Assembly: GCA_035275265.1 (NCBI GenBank)
Contig: DATENC010000020.1
Location: 186,001 to 250,000, forward strand
Length of the DNA: 64,000 bases
Direction of reading: 5' to 3'
Source: JACQAP01 sp035275265
Lineage (GTDB): Bacteria; Pseudomonadota; Gammaproteobacteria; Burkholderiales; JACQAP01
The notes under the pieces were generated by a model. That model worked only from the letters and a program-made list of their open reading frames with translations. It ran no database searches and was not told the DNA's origin. Below are positions 32,718 through 40,976 of this stretch, piece after piece (position 1 is the stretch's first letter; the number at the start of each line of letters is the position of its first letter). Made by a program: the position numbers and the translations under genes.

Positions 32718-34379
32718 ATGAAAATTCTAAAATATGCAGCAGTAGTCGCGCTTGCAGTGGGGATCTTTCCCGGATCCGCTTTTGCGCAAGATCGCGCAAA
32801 GGCGGATCCGGGCGGTCCGGCCGGCAAATGGTCCACCCGCACGCCCGTCAAGCCCGATCCGAGCAAGATCAAGGTGCCCAAGGGCTACAAGGTCAGCGTG
32901 TTCGCAGCCGGCCTGGACACCATCACGTCCATCACGGTCGACAAGCAGGACAACGTCTGGGTCGCCATTTCTGGCAACACCTTCGGCTTCCCGCCGGAGG
33001 GCATCGACAAGCCGCATGTCAAAATTTTCGACAAGTCCGGCAAGCTCATCAAGGACAACGTCGGTTTGGGCGTGTTCAAGTCTTTTGCCCTGAATGAAAT
33101 CGGGTTTTGCCCGGAGAACGGTCGCACCTATGTCGGCGACTACAGCTACGGCATCTGGGAAATCGACGGGGTGAACGGCACGCCGAAGCTGATCATGAAT
33201 GAGGTTCCGATCGGCGACCACGCGCTCGGCGGCATCACCTGCCGGGACGGCTGGTTATATTACGCGGTGGGTGCTCCAAGCAATTCGGGCTATGCGGACC
33301 CGAATATCCATGGCTGGACGGATGCGATCGACCCCTACTGGGAAAAACGCACGACGGACGGCATGCCGCCGCTGCCGCGCGATCCGCCCTGCCGCGACAT
33401 CGTGCTGACGGGCCTGAACATCCGCGACACGGAAGGCAACCTCACGGGCGCGTACCTGCCCAAGGGCACGCCGTCCAAGCCCGGCCAGGTCATCAAGGCG
33501 CAGAAGCCGTGCGGCGGCGCAATCCACCGCGCCAAGCTGAAGGCCGACAGCAGCTACAAGACCGACGACTGGGAAGTGTACGCAATGGGATTGCGCAACT
33601 CCTCCGGCGTCGCATTCGGCCCCAAGGGTTCGCGATTCGAGAAGGCGCTGGCGGTAAGCGACAACGGGCACAACGACAAGGGCAACCGGCGCGTCGCCAA
33701 CGCCGCGGAACGGCTTTTCGTCTTTACCGAGAAGGGCCAGGACGCGGGCTTCCCGGACAAGGACGGCGACAACTTCGTCAATATCAAGCGTTCCGGTCCG
33801 GACGTCTACCGCGGCAACAAGTACGACCCGACGCGGCCGAATCCCCAGCTGAACATCGGGGACAAGCCGTTCGTGCCGACCCTGCCGCCGTACCGGTTCA
33901 TCGACCACTCTATCGGCGTGCGCGGCACGCCGCTGATCGTGGCCAACCCGAACCCGAACGGCTACATCAATCCTGTGCTCGAGTGGGACACCAACAACCC
34001 GATGGACGGGCTGGCATGGTCGAACGCGGGCTTCGAGGGCAAGCCGGGTGACGTGCTCTATACCGCGGTGTTTGGCATCATCGACAACGGGCCGGAAAGC
34101 CTGCGTCCGATGTGGCCGGCCGTCGTGCGTGTCGAGTTCCTGAACCCGACGGGCGTGAAGTGGACGATCTTCGCCGAGAACATCGATCCGGGCCCCAACG
34201 CGTACCAGAAGCCGGAAAACCGCGGTGGCATGGAGCGTAGCAACGATGTCGAGTTCAGCAACGACGGCAAGACGATGTACGTCGGTGACTACGGTGAACT
34301 CTATGTGAACTACCAGATGGAATCGCCGTTCTACACCACGCCGAAGTCCGCGGTGGTCTGGGCGATCACCAAGCAGTAA
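32718..34379 (+). CDS. Periplasmic sorbosone/glucose dehydrogenase-like beta-propeller protein
   Basis: A strong Shine-Dalgarno (GGAGGAGGAG) precedes the ATG. The 553-residue product has a signal peptide (to SAFAQ, about 23). The opening IKVPKGYKVSVFAAGLDTIT and the following VDKQDNVWVAISGN match the entry of the sorbosone dehydrogenase-type propeller. GDHALGGITCRDGWLYYAVG and VYAMGLRNSSGVAFG resemble blades with histidine and arginine near the active site. A PQQ cofactor is typical of relatives but is not proven here. Several cysteines (FCPENG, TCRDG, PPCRDI, KPCGG) could form disulfides. A strong terminator follows. Confidence 0.75.
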   Translation: MKILKYAAVVALAVGIFPGSAFAQDRAKADPGGPAGKWSTRTPVKPDPSKIKVPKGYKVSVFAAGLDTITSITVDKQDNVWVAISGNTFGFPPEGIDKPHVKIFDKSGKLIKDNVGLGVFKSFALNEIGFCPENGRTYVGDYSYGIWEIDGVNGTPKLIMNEVPIGDHALGGITCRDGWLYYAVGAPSNSGYADPNIHGWTDAIDPYWEKRTTDGMPPLPRDPPCRDIVLTGLNIRDTEGNLTGAYLPKGTPSKPGQVIKAQKPCGGAIHRAKLKADSSYKTDDWEVYAMGLRNSSGVAFGPKGSRFEKALAVSDNGHNDKGNRRVANAAERLFVFTEKGQDAGFPDKDGDNFVNIKRSGPDVYRGNKYDPTRPNPQLNIGDKPFVPTLPPYRFIDHSIGVRGTPLIVANPNPNGYINPVLEWDTNNPMDGLAWSNAGFEGKPGDVLYTAVFGIIDNGPESLRPMWPAVVRVEFLNPTGVKWTIFAENIDPGPNAYQKPENRGGMERSNDVEFSNDGKTMYVGDYGELYVNYQMESPFYTTPKSAVVWAITKQ

Positions 34380-34400
34380 ATCAGGTCGGTTATTTCGATA

Positions 34401-34427
34401 CCGGCGGCTGCGGCCGCCGGTTTTTTA
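34401..34427 (+). terminator. Intrinsic terminator of the propeller dehydrogenase operon
   Basis: CCGGCGGC (34401-34408) and GCCGCCGG (34413-34420) form an 8-bp GC stem with a TGCG loop, followed by a run of six T. It lies 22 nt after the stop at 34379. Confidence 0.9.
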
Positions 34428-34489
34428 TTTTGGGTTGCCCTGCAAGCTGTTCAGCGAGCCAGGGACACCGACAGCAATCCAATCCGGAA

Positions 34490-34942
34490 TTACCGGGGCA
34501 TCCCGGTAACGTTCGCGCGCAATTCCACAAGGATCGGGTCCGACGCCAGGTTTGCACCGTTCACCGTCACGGCGGCCGCGAACGTTCCGTCATCCAGCTC
34601 CCGCAGATTATGCAGGATGATCTGTTTGTGCTGGTGGATCATGCTGGCAAGCAAGGCATTGAGACGATCGCGCACGGCAACGGAAGCGACACCGACATGC
34701 ATCTGTAAAATGCAATCGGGGCGCACCCGATAATGTGATTGCGCCAAAGGATCGAGCGATTCGATCCAGAACCGGCACCAGCCCGCCGACTCACAGCCGC
34801 GAAACCGAGCCTCCACCGCTGCGGGAGGTAATGGGGATTCCGCACGGATTGTCGCCGGTGCGGACAACGACCCGAGTAATGCGACGCCGGCAGCGAGCAA
34901 AGTCGGTGTTGCTTTAGGCACGAAAAGCGTGCGGGGCCTCAT
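34490..34942 (-). CDS. Secreted hypothetical protein
   Basis: I take the start at 34942 because MRPRTLFVPKATPTLLAAGV then ALLGSLSAPATIRAES reads as a signal peptide; longer frames to 35008 add an unlikely leader. The mature chain, about 115 residues, begins PLPPAAVEARFRGCESAGWC with a cysteine pair. It then has ESLDPLAQSHYRVRPDCILQ and a helical middle (VAVRDRLNALLASMIHQHKQ). I recognise no family. It is divergent from uvrA, sharing the upstream region 34943-35122. Confidence 0.6.
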   Translation of the reverse strand: MRPRTLFVPKATPTLLAAGVALLGSLSAPATIRAESPLPPAAVEARFRGCESAGWCRFWIESLDPLAQSHYRVRPDCILQMHVGVASVAVRDRLNALLASMIHQHKQIILHNLRELDDGTFAAAVTVNGANLASDPILVELRANVTGMPR

Positions 34943-35122
34943 ATCAGGTTTTACTTTCGGCGGTGCAGGACCACCGTGTGATATAGCGCGCACGTTACAG
35001 CGCGGCAACGAATCTGGATGATTGCCCCGGTCGCGTTTCCGGCCGGTAGAATAGCAACCTGCCGGTCCCCCTCGGCAGGAAGTTTCCCTTGTTTTGCCGA
35101 ACTATTTCCCCACATACGGTCC

Positions 35123-38100
35123 ATGTCCGAAAAGCACTCCGAGGCCATTCATATACATGGCGCCCGACAGAACAATCTGAAGAATCTCGACGTCGACCTA
35201 CCCCTTAATGAACTCCTGGTGGTGACGGGAGTATCGGGGTCCGGGAAATCTTCGTTGGTATTCGATACGTTATATGCCGAGGGGCAGCGGCGCTATGTGG
35301 AGACGTTTTCTCCCTACGCGCGCCAGTTCCTCGACCGGATGGACAAACCCCAGGTCGACCGCATCGACGGCATTCCACCGGCCATTGCCATCGACCAGAC
35401 CAACCCGGTGCGCACATCGCGCTCGACCGTCGGGACGATGACCGAGCTGGCCGATTATCTGAAGCTGCTGTTCGCTCGCGCATCGCTGCTTTATTGCCGC
35501 GGTTGCGCTCGGCCGGTGCGCCGCGACAATCCCGATTCCATCTTCGACGATCTGCTGTCCAGGGCTCAGCGGTCCGGCGCTCCGCGGCTGATGATTACCT
35601 TCCCGGTCGACATTCCGAAAAATTTTTCCGAGGAAGAGATTCTCAAGCTGTTGGAGAGTCAGGGCTATACCCGCGTCCATTCGAAGTCCAAAGGGCGGCT
35701 TGAAGTCGTGCAAGACCGGCTGCGCATCGGGAATGTCGAGCGTGCCAGGGTGATCGAGGCGATTGAAGCCGCTTTGAGGGTCGGCAACGGCCACGTAAAT
35801 ATTTATCCAGTACCCGAAGGCGATCGGTCGGAATCCGCTCACCCCTCACCCCTCGTCCCTCATCCCTCAGCGCCGTGGCGCTATTCCACGGCGCTCCACT
35901 GCCCCGATTGCGATATTCACTATCGCGAGCCCAGCCAGAGCACGTTCTCGTTCAACTCGCCGGTCGGCGCCTGCGACACCTGTCGCGGCTTCGGTCGTGT
36001 CATAGGCGTCGACTACGGTCTGGTGATCCCCGATGAATCGAAGACGCTCGGTGGCGGTGCCGTGAAGCCCTGGCAGACGCAAAGTTTCAAGGAATGCCAG
36101 GACGATCTGGAAAAGTATGCGAAGAAGCGCGGCATTCCTCTCGACAAACCCTGGCGGAACTTGAGTGCGGCACAAAAGAACTGGGTGGTCGACGGTGAGC
36201 CGGAGTGGGTGAGCTGGAAGAAGTCCTGGCCCGGCATCTGGTATGGCGTGCAACATTATTTCGACTGGCTGGAAAGCAAGGCATACAAGATGCACATCCG
36301 CGTACTGCTGTCGCGCTATCGCGCGTACACGCCTTGCACGGTTTGCGAAGGCAGCCGCCTGAAGCCGGACGCGCTGTTGTGGCGGGTCGGCACCAAGCAC
36401 GACGCGGATGCCGTGCTCGAGCCTGGAATGCGTTATCGCCCGAAGGACGTGGCATGGAGCGATACGCAACTGGAGCAGGTGCCCGGCCTGACGATCCATG
36501 ACTTGATGCAATTGCCGGTGGATCGTTGCGCGCGCTTTTTCGCAGACGTCCATATGCCGTCGCTGCTCCTCGACGATGCAACGGCGTTGCTGATGGGCGA
36601 AACGCGCACGAGGCTTTCCTACCTGCAGGAGGTCGGCCTGGGCTACCTGACGCTCGATCGTCAGTCGCGGACGCTGTCGGGCGGCGAAGTTCAGCGCATC
36701 AACCTGACCACAGCGCTTGGCACTTCGCTTACCAACACCCTGTTCGTTCTCGACGAGCCGTCAATAGGGCTACACCCGCGCGACATGGGTCGCGTAATAG
36801 CGGTCATGCGAAAGCTGCGCGACGCCGGCAACTCGCTCGTGGTGGTCGAGCACGATCCGCAGATCATGTTTGCCGCCGATCGCATACTCGACATGGGCCC
36901 GGGGCCGGGCGAGAAGGGCGGCGAGATTGTTTTCTTTGGTCAGCCGGCCGCGCTTGTGGCGAGCGCCAATTCATTGACGGGCGAATACCTGCGGGGTTTG
37001 CGGCGCGCGGACGCGGGCCTGAAACAGATACCCGTAAAGCCGGACGACCCTCGGCTGGAAGTGCTCGGCGCGGCGGAGCACAACCTCGATGATATCGACG
37101 TTGCGATCCCGCTCAACCGGCTGGTCTGCGTAACCGGTGTGTCGGGCTCGGGAAAATCGACGCTGGTGCAGGATGTCCTTTATCCGGCTCTGCTGAAACA
37201 AAAGGGTAAGCCCACTGAATCGGCGGGCACGCATAAGGCGATAATCGGCGCGGACTCGATCGGCGATGTGGTCATGGTGGACCAGACGCCCATCGGCCGC
37301 ACGACACGCTCCAATCCTGCCAGTTATGTCGGCGCCTTCGATGCGATCCGCGACCTGTTCGCGAAATCGCCCATCGCGAAAGAGCGAGCCTATAAGCCCG
37401 GCATGTTCAGCTTCAATTCCGGCGATGGCCGTTGCCCGACCTGCGGCGGCAATGGTTTCGAGCACGTCGAGATGCAATTCCTGTCGGACGTCTATTTGCG
37501 CTGCCCCGATTGCGACGGCCGCCGTTACCGGGCGGAGTTGCTCGAGGTGACCATTGCGCCCGATGGTAAACGGCCGAGAAGCATTGCCGACGTGCTCGAC
37601 CTGACTGTATCGGAAGCGGTTGACTATTTCGCCAACTCGCAGGAAGTCTTGCGCCGTCTGAAACCTCTGGCCGAAGTCGGCCTCGAGTACCTGCGGCTTG
37701 GGCAACCCGTGCCGACGCTATCCGGAGGCGAAGCGCAGCGGCTCAAACTCGCGGGCCATTTGGCAGAGGCGGTTAAGCGCTCCTCGCCCCTGACTCTTCA
37801 CCCCTCGCGGGAACGCAGAACGCTGTTCCTGTTCGATGAGCCGACTACCGGGCTGCATTTTGAAGACATCGCCAAACTGCTGCGCTCTTTCCGGCGACTT
37901 GTGGGTGCGGGAAATTCGGTTCTGGTGATAGAACACAACCTCGACGTGATTGCAGCGTGCGACTGGATCATCGACCTTGGACCCGAAGGCGGCGAAGCCG
38001 GCGGAGAAGTGGTGTTCATGGGTACGCCCGAACAGATCAGGAAGGACACCAGATCGCACACCGGCGTCGCCCTCAGGGAATACGAGCAAGCCGTTGCGAA

Positions 38101-40921
38101 AGGCGCCTTTGCGCAGCAGACTTGTGATTCGGGAGATGTTCTCCGTCATCCCTCGTCCCTCATGGGCGATCCCCGGTTATGGTCGAAGACCGGTACCCCC
38201 TTGGGGGATCCAGCGAAGCAGGGCGCCACTCGTCCCTCCATAACGATCCACAACGCCCGCGAGCACAATCTGAAGAACGTCAATCTCTCGCTGCCGCAGG
38301 GAAAATTTACCGTCATTACCGGGGTATCCGGCAGCGGCAAGTCGACGTTGGCCTTCGACATCATATTCGGCGAAGGCCAGCGCCGCTATCTCGAGTCGCT
38401 CAACGCCTATGCCAGGCAGTTCGTGCAGGTTGCTTCGCGCCCGGACGTGGATGCGATCTACGGCATACCGCCGACGGTGGCGATCGAACAGCGCACAAGC
38501 CGTGGCGGGCGAAAGAGCACGGTGGGCACGCTGACCGAGATCCATCATTTCCTGCGCCTGTTGTTCGTGAAACTCGGCACCCAGTACTGCCCCGATTGCA
38601 TGGTGCCGATCGAGCCGCAGAGCCCCGACGCGATTGCTGCGCGCATCATGCACGACTACAAGGGCCGGCATATCGGCCTCATGGCGCCGCTGGTGGTGAA
38701 TCGCAAAGGTGTTTACACCGATCTCGCCAAATGGGCCCGCAACAAAGGATTCCCATATTTGCGTGTCGATGGTGAATTTCTATCGACACAGAAGTTTCCG
38801 CGCATCGACCGGTTCAAGGAGCACACCATCGAACTGCCGGTCGCGGACCTGCATGTCAGCGCCGCGGACGAGAAGACATTGCGTGCCGGTTTGAAACTGG
38901 CGTTGGAGCACGGTAAGGGCGTGGCGCACGTGATTGCGCCGCTCGACGGCCTGATGAGCGGCAACGGCAATGTCGCCGAGACCGTGTTCTCGACCAAGCG
39001 GGCCTGCCCGTCCTGTGCCCGCAGTTTTCCGGAACTCGATCCGCGGCTGTTCTCCTATAACTCCAAGCATGGCTGGTGCGCCAACTGTTATGGCACCGGC
39101 TTGCAGATCGACGAGGTGGGCTGGGACGAGGAGCGCTCGCGAACCGGCACCCAGGACAACGTCCTGGACTCCTGGATCGAATGGTTGCAGGTCGACGAGC
39201 CTTGCCCCGTGTGCGACGGCAAACGGCTAAACCCTGAAGCGCTCGCGGTATTGTGGCGCGATCGCTCGATTGCCGACTACGGCATGTTGCCGGTTGTGAC
39301 GCTGTCGGACCTGGTTTCGACGCTGAAACTGGAAGGCCGCGAACTGGAGATTGCGCGCGATCTGGTGGCGGAACTGAAAAGCCGTCTCGGCTTCCTGTCG
39401 GAAGTCGGCCTCGGTTACCTCACCCTGGACCGTTCCGCGCCGACGCTTTCAGGCGGCGAAGCGCAACGTATCCGTTTGGCAGCACAGCTGGGTTCCAACC
39501 TGCGTGGAGTTTGCTACATCCTGGATGAGCCCACCATAGGGCTTCATCCGCGCGACAACCAGATTCTTCTCAACACGCTGGAGAAGTTGGAGAAGAAGGG
39601 CAACACGTTGCTGGTCGTCGAGCACGATGAGGAGACTATCCGCCGCGCGCACCACGTCGTCGACCTCGGTCCCGGCGCGGGCCGTCTGGGAGGCGAGGTG
39701 ATTGCGCAAGGCAACGTCGAGCAGTTGATGCACACCCCGGATTCGCTGACCGGAAAATTCCTGCGGCTTCCGCTATTGCACCCGCTGCAGCCATGGCGCC
39801 CCACGGACAACCGTGCCCCAGCGATCCAGCTGACCGGCGCGACGCTGCACAATCTGAAAGGAGTCGATGCGCGATTTCCGCTGGCGCGGCTGACCGTGGT
39901 GACCGGCGTCTCGGGCAGCGGCAAGTCCACACTGGCGCGAGACATCCTGCACGACAACATGACCGCGCTGGTCGGCGAGCGCAACAAGCGCAACGCGGCT
40001 GCTCTCGAGCCGGCGGGCTGTAAGTCGTTAAGAGGCTGGGATACCATCGACCGGGTCCTCGAGGTCGATCAGACGCCGATCGGCAAGACGCCACGTTCCT
40101 GTCCGGCGACATACGTGGGATTCTGGGACGCCATCCGCAAGCTGTTCGCGGGTACGCAGGAAGCGCGCATGCGCGGCTTCGAACCGGGCCGCTTCTCCTT
40201 CAATACCGCCGGTGGCCGTTGCGATGCCTGCGAAGGACAGGGCATGCAGAAGATCGAGATGAGTTTCCTGCCCGACGTCAAGGTCGCATGCGACGTTTGC
40301 AATGGCGCGCGCTTCAGTCCCGAAACCCTGGCGGTGCAGTACAAAGGCAAGTCCATCGGCGACGTGCTGAAGATGAGCGTCGATGAAGCGGAGGACTTCT
40401 TCTCCGCGCATCCGGGGATCCACCATGCGCTGCGCCTGCTGCAGGATGTCGGCCTGGGTTATCTCACGCTTGGCCAGCAAAGTCCCACGTTGTCTGGCGG
40501 CGAAGCGCAACGGATCAAACTCGTCACCGAGTTGTCCAAGGTTCGGACCACCCCACCTCTCCCCGGCCCTCGCGCTCCTGAAGGGCGGAGATGGAGAAAT
40601 AACCAGAAACAGACCTTGTATGTTCTGGACGAGCCGACTGTCGGCCTGCACATGGCGGACGTGGAGAAGCTCATTCGCGTCTTGCACCGGCTGGTCGACG
40701 CCGGCAATACCGTGGTCGTCATCGAGCACAACCTGGACGTCATGGCGGATGCCGACTGGATCATCGATTTGGGCCCGGAAGGCGGCGAGGCCGGCGGAAG
40801 AATCGTGGCACAGGGCATGCCCCAACAGGTGGCCGGCGTGAAACCGTCGCACACAGGCCGCGTGCTCGCTGCTTTTCTCGCCGAACGCGGCCACAAAGTA
40901 CCCACCGCGATCGCGTCATGA
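35123..40921 (+). CDS. uvrA: Tandem (double-length) UvrA excinuclease ATPase with in-frame repeat inserts
   Basis: The 1932-residue product is two complete UvrA units head to tail. Unit 1 (about 1-1000) starts at MSEKHSEAIHIHGARQNNLK and unit 2 (about 1030-1932) at ITIHNAREHNLKNVNLSLPQ. Four Walker A motifs GVSGSGKS(S/T) lie at about 36, 672, 1067 and 1595. Each unit has paired zinc-finger cysteines, ABC signatures (LSGGE) and Walker B (DEP). UvrA finds DNA damage for nucleotide excision repair. Double UvrA proteins are known in Betaproteobacteria. Repeat-derived residues occur at about 237-251, 886-897, 1005-1040 and 1807-1829, all in frame. The start ATG is the first before the conserved block. 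Confidence 0.95.
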   Translation: MSEKHSEAIHIHGARQNNLKNLDVDLPLNELLVVTGVSGSGKSSLVFDTLYAEGQRRYVETFSPYARQFLDRMDKPQVDRIDGIPPAIAIDQTNPVRTSRSTVGTMTELADYLKLLFARASLLYCRGCARPVRRDNPDSIFDDLLSRAQRSGAPRLMITFPVDIPKNFSEEEILKLLESQGYTRVHSKSKGRLEVVQDRLRIGNVERARVIEAIEAALRVGNGHVNIYPVPEGDRSESAHPSPLVPHPSAPWRYSTALHCPDCDIHYREPSQSTFSFNSPVGACDTCRGFGRVIGVDYGLVIPDESKTLGGGAVKPWQTQSFKECQDDLEKYAKKRGIPLDKPWRNLSAAQKNWVVDGEPEWVSWKKSWPGIWYGVQHYFDWLESKAYKMHIRVLLSRYRAYTPCTVCEGSRLKPDALLWRVGTKHDADAVLEPGMRYRPKDVAWSDTQLEQVPGLTIHDLMQLPVDRCARFFADVHMPSLLLDDATALLMGETRTRLSYLQEVGLGYLTLDRQSRTLSGGEVQRINLTTALGTSLTNTLFVLDEPSIGLHPRDMGRVIAVMRKLRDAGNSLVVVEHDPQIMFAADRILDMGPGPGEKGGEIVFFGQPAALVASANSLTGEYLRGLRRADAGLKQIPVKPDDPRLEVLGAAEHNLDDIDVAIPLNRLVCVTGVSGSGKSTLVQDVLYPALLKQKGKPTESAGTHKAIIGADSIGDVVMVDQTPIGRTTRSNPASYVGAFDAIRDLFAKSPIAKERAYKPGMFSFNSGDGRCPTCGGNGFEHVEMQFLSDVYLRCPDCDGRRYRAELLEVTIAPDGKRPRSIADVLDLTVSEAVDYFANSQEVLRRLKPLAEVGLEYLRLGQPVPTLSGGEAQRLKLAGHLAEAVKRSSPLTLHPSRERRTLFLFDEPTTGLHFEDIAKLLRSFRRLVGAGNSVLVIEHNLDVIAACDWIIDLGPEGGEAGGEVVFMGTPEQIRKDTRSHTGVALREYEQAVAKGAFAQQTCDSGDVLRHPSSLMGDPRLWSKTGTPLGDPAKQGATRPSITIHNAREHNLKNVNLSLPQGKFTVITGVSGSGKSTLAFDIIFGEGQRRYLESLNAYARQFVQVASRPDVDAIYGIPPTVAIEQRTSRGGRKSTVGTLTEIHHFLRLLFVKLGTQYCPDCMVPIEPQSPDAIAARIMHDYKGRHIGLMAPLVVNRKGVYTDLAKWARNKGFPYLRVDGEFLSTQKFPRIDRFKEHTIELPVADLHVSAADEKTLRAGLKLALEHGKGVAHVIAPLDGLMSGNGNVAETVFSTKRACPSCARSFPELDPRLFSYNSKHGWCANCYGTGLQIDEVGWDEERSRTGTQDNVLDSWIEWLQVDEPCPVCDGKRLNPEALAVLWRDRSIADYGMLPVVTLSDLVSTLKLEGRELEIARDLVAELKSRLGFLSEVGLGYLTLDRSAPTLSGGEAQRIRLAAQLGSNLRGVCYILDEPTIGLHPRDNQILLNTLEKLEKKGNTLLVVEHDEETIRRAHHVVDLGPGAGRLGGEVIAQGNVEQLMHTPDSLTGKFLRLPLLHPLQPWRPTDNRAPAIQLTGATLHNLKGVDARFPLARLTVVTGVSGSGKSTLARDILHDNMTALVGERNKRNAAALEPAGCKSLRGWDTIDRVLEVDQTPIGKTPRSCPATYVGFWDAIRKLFAGTQEARMRGFEPGRFSFNTAGGRCDACEGQGMQKIEMSFLPDVKVACDVCNGARFSPETLAVQYKGKSIGDVLKMSVDEAEDFFSAHPGIHHALRLLQDVGLGYLTLGQQSPTLSGGEAQRIKLVTELSKVRTTPPLPGPRAPEGRRWRNNQKQTLYVLDEPTVGLHMADVEKLIRVLHRLVDAGNTVVVIEHNLDVMADADWIIDLGPEGGEAGGRIVAQGMPQQVAGVKPSHTGRVLAAFLAERGHKVPTAIAS
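35837..35869 (+). repeat. CT-rich 7-nt repeat inside uvrA (N-terminal unit)
   Basis: CTCACCCCTCACCCCTCGTC, then CCTCATCCCTCA: about four to five units of the same class as the right arm at 26246-26269. It is read as AHPSPLVPHPSA in UvrA, just before the first zinc-finger strand (CPDCDIHYREP), at a surface loop where other UvrA proteins have a short non-repetitive turn. Confidence 0.8.
37780..37812 (+). repeat. CT-rich repeat inside uvrA (unit 1 signature-to-Walker B loop)
   Basis: CTCCTCGCCCCTGACTCTTC, then ACCCCTCGCGG: degenerate units of the CT-rich arm, read as RSSPLTLHPSRE between LAEAVK and RRTLFLFDEPT. In ordinary UvrA only a few residues separate these two motifs. Confidence 0.65.
38147..38240 (+). 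repeat. Repeat-built linker joining the two UvrA units
   Basis: CATCCCTCGTCCCTCATGG (38147-38165) and a later CTCGTCCCTCC copy near 38229-38239 bracket a nested inverted repeat, GATCCCC (38168-38174) with GGGGATC (38204-38210). All of it is read in frame as RHPSSLMGDPRLWSKTG..., the linker between UvrA units 1 and 2. Confidence 0.65.
40544..40600 (+). repeat. Palindromic repeat inside uvrA (unit 2 signature-to-Walker B loop)
   Basis: CCCCACCTCTCCCCGGCCCT and, after 11 nt, AGGGCGGAGATGGAG form an imperfect hairpin, read in frame as TTPPLPGPRAPEGRRWR before QTLYVLDEPT. The position matches the insert at 37780-37812 in unit 1, but the repeat sequence is a different kind. Confidence 0.6.
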
Positions 40922-40976
40922 ACGCTACCGGTGCGAAGGTGCAGGCGTATCATTCGCAGACAGGATTCTACAGGCC

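Noticed and set aside
40922..40976. Cobalamin riboswitch for the B12-dependent reductase
   Set aside because: Only 55 nt separate uvrA and nrdJ, too short for the aptamer, and no B12-box-like sequence is visible.
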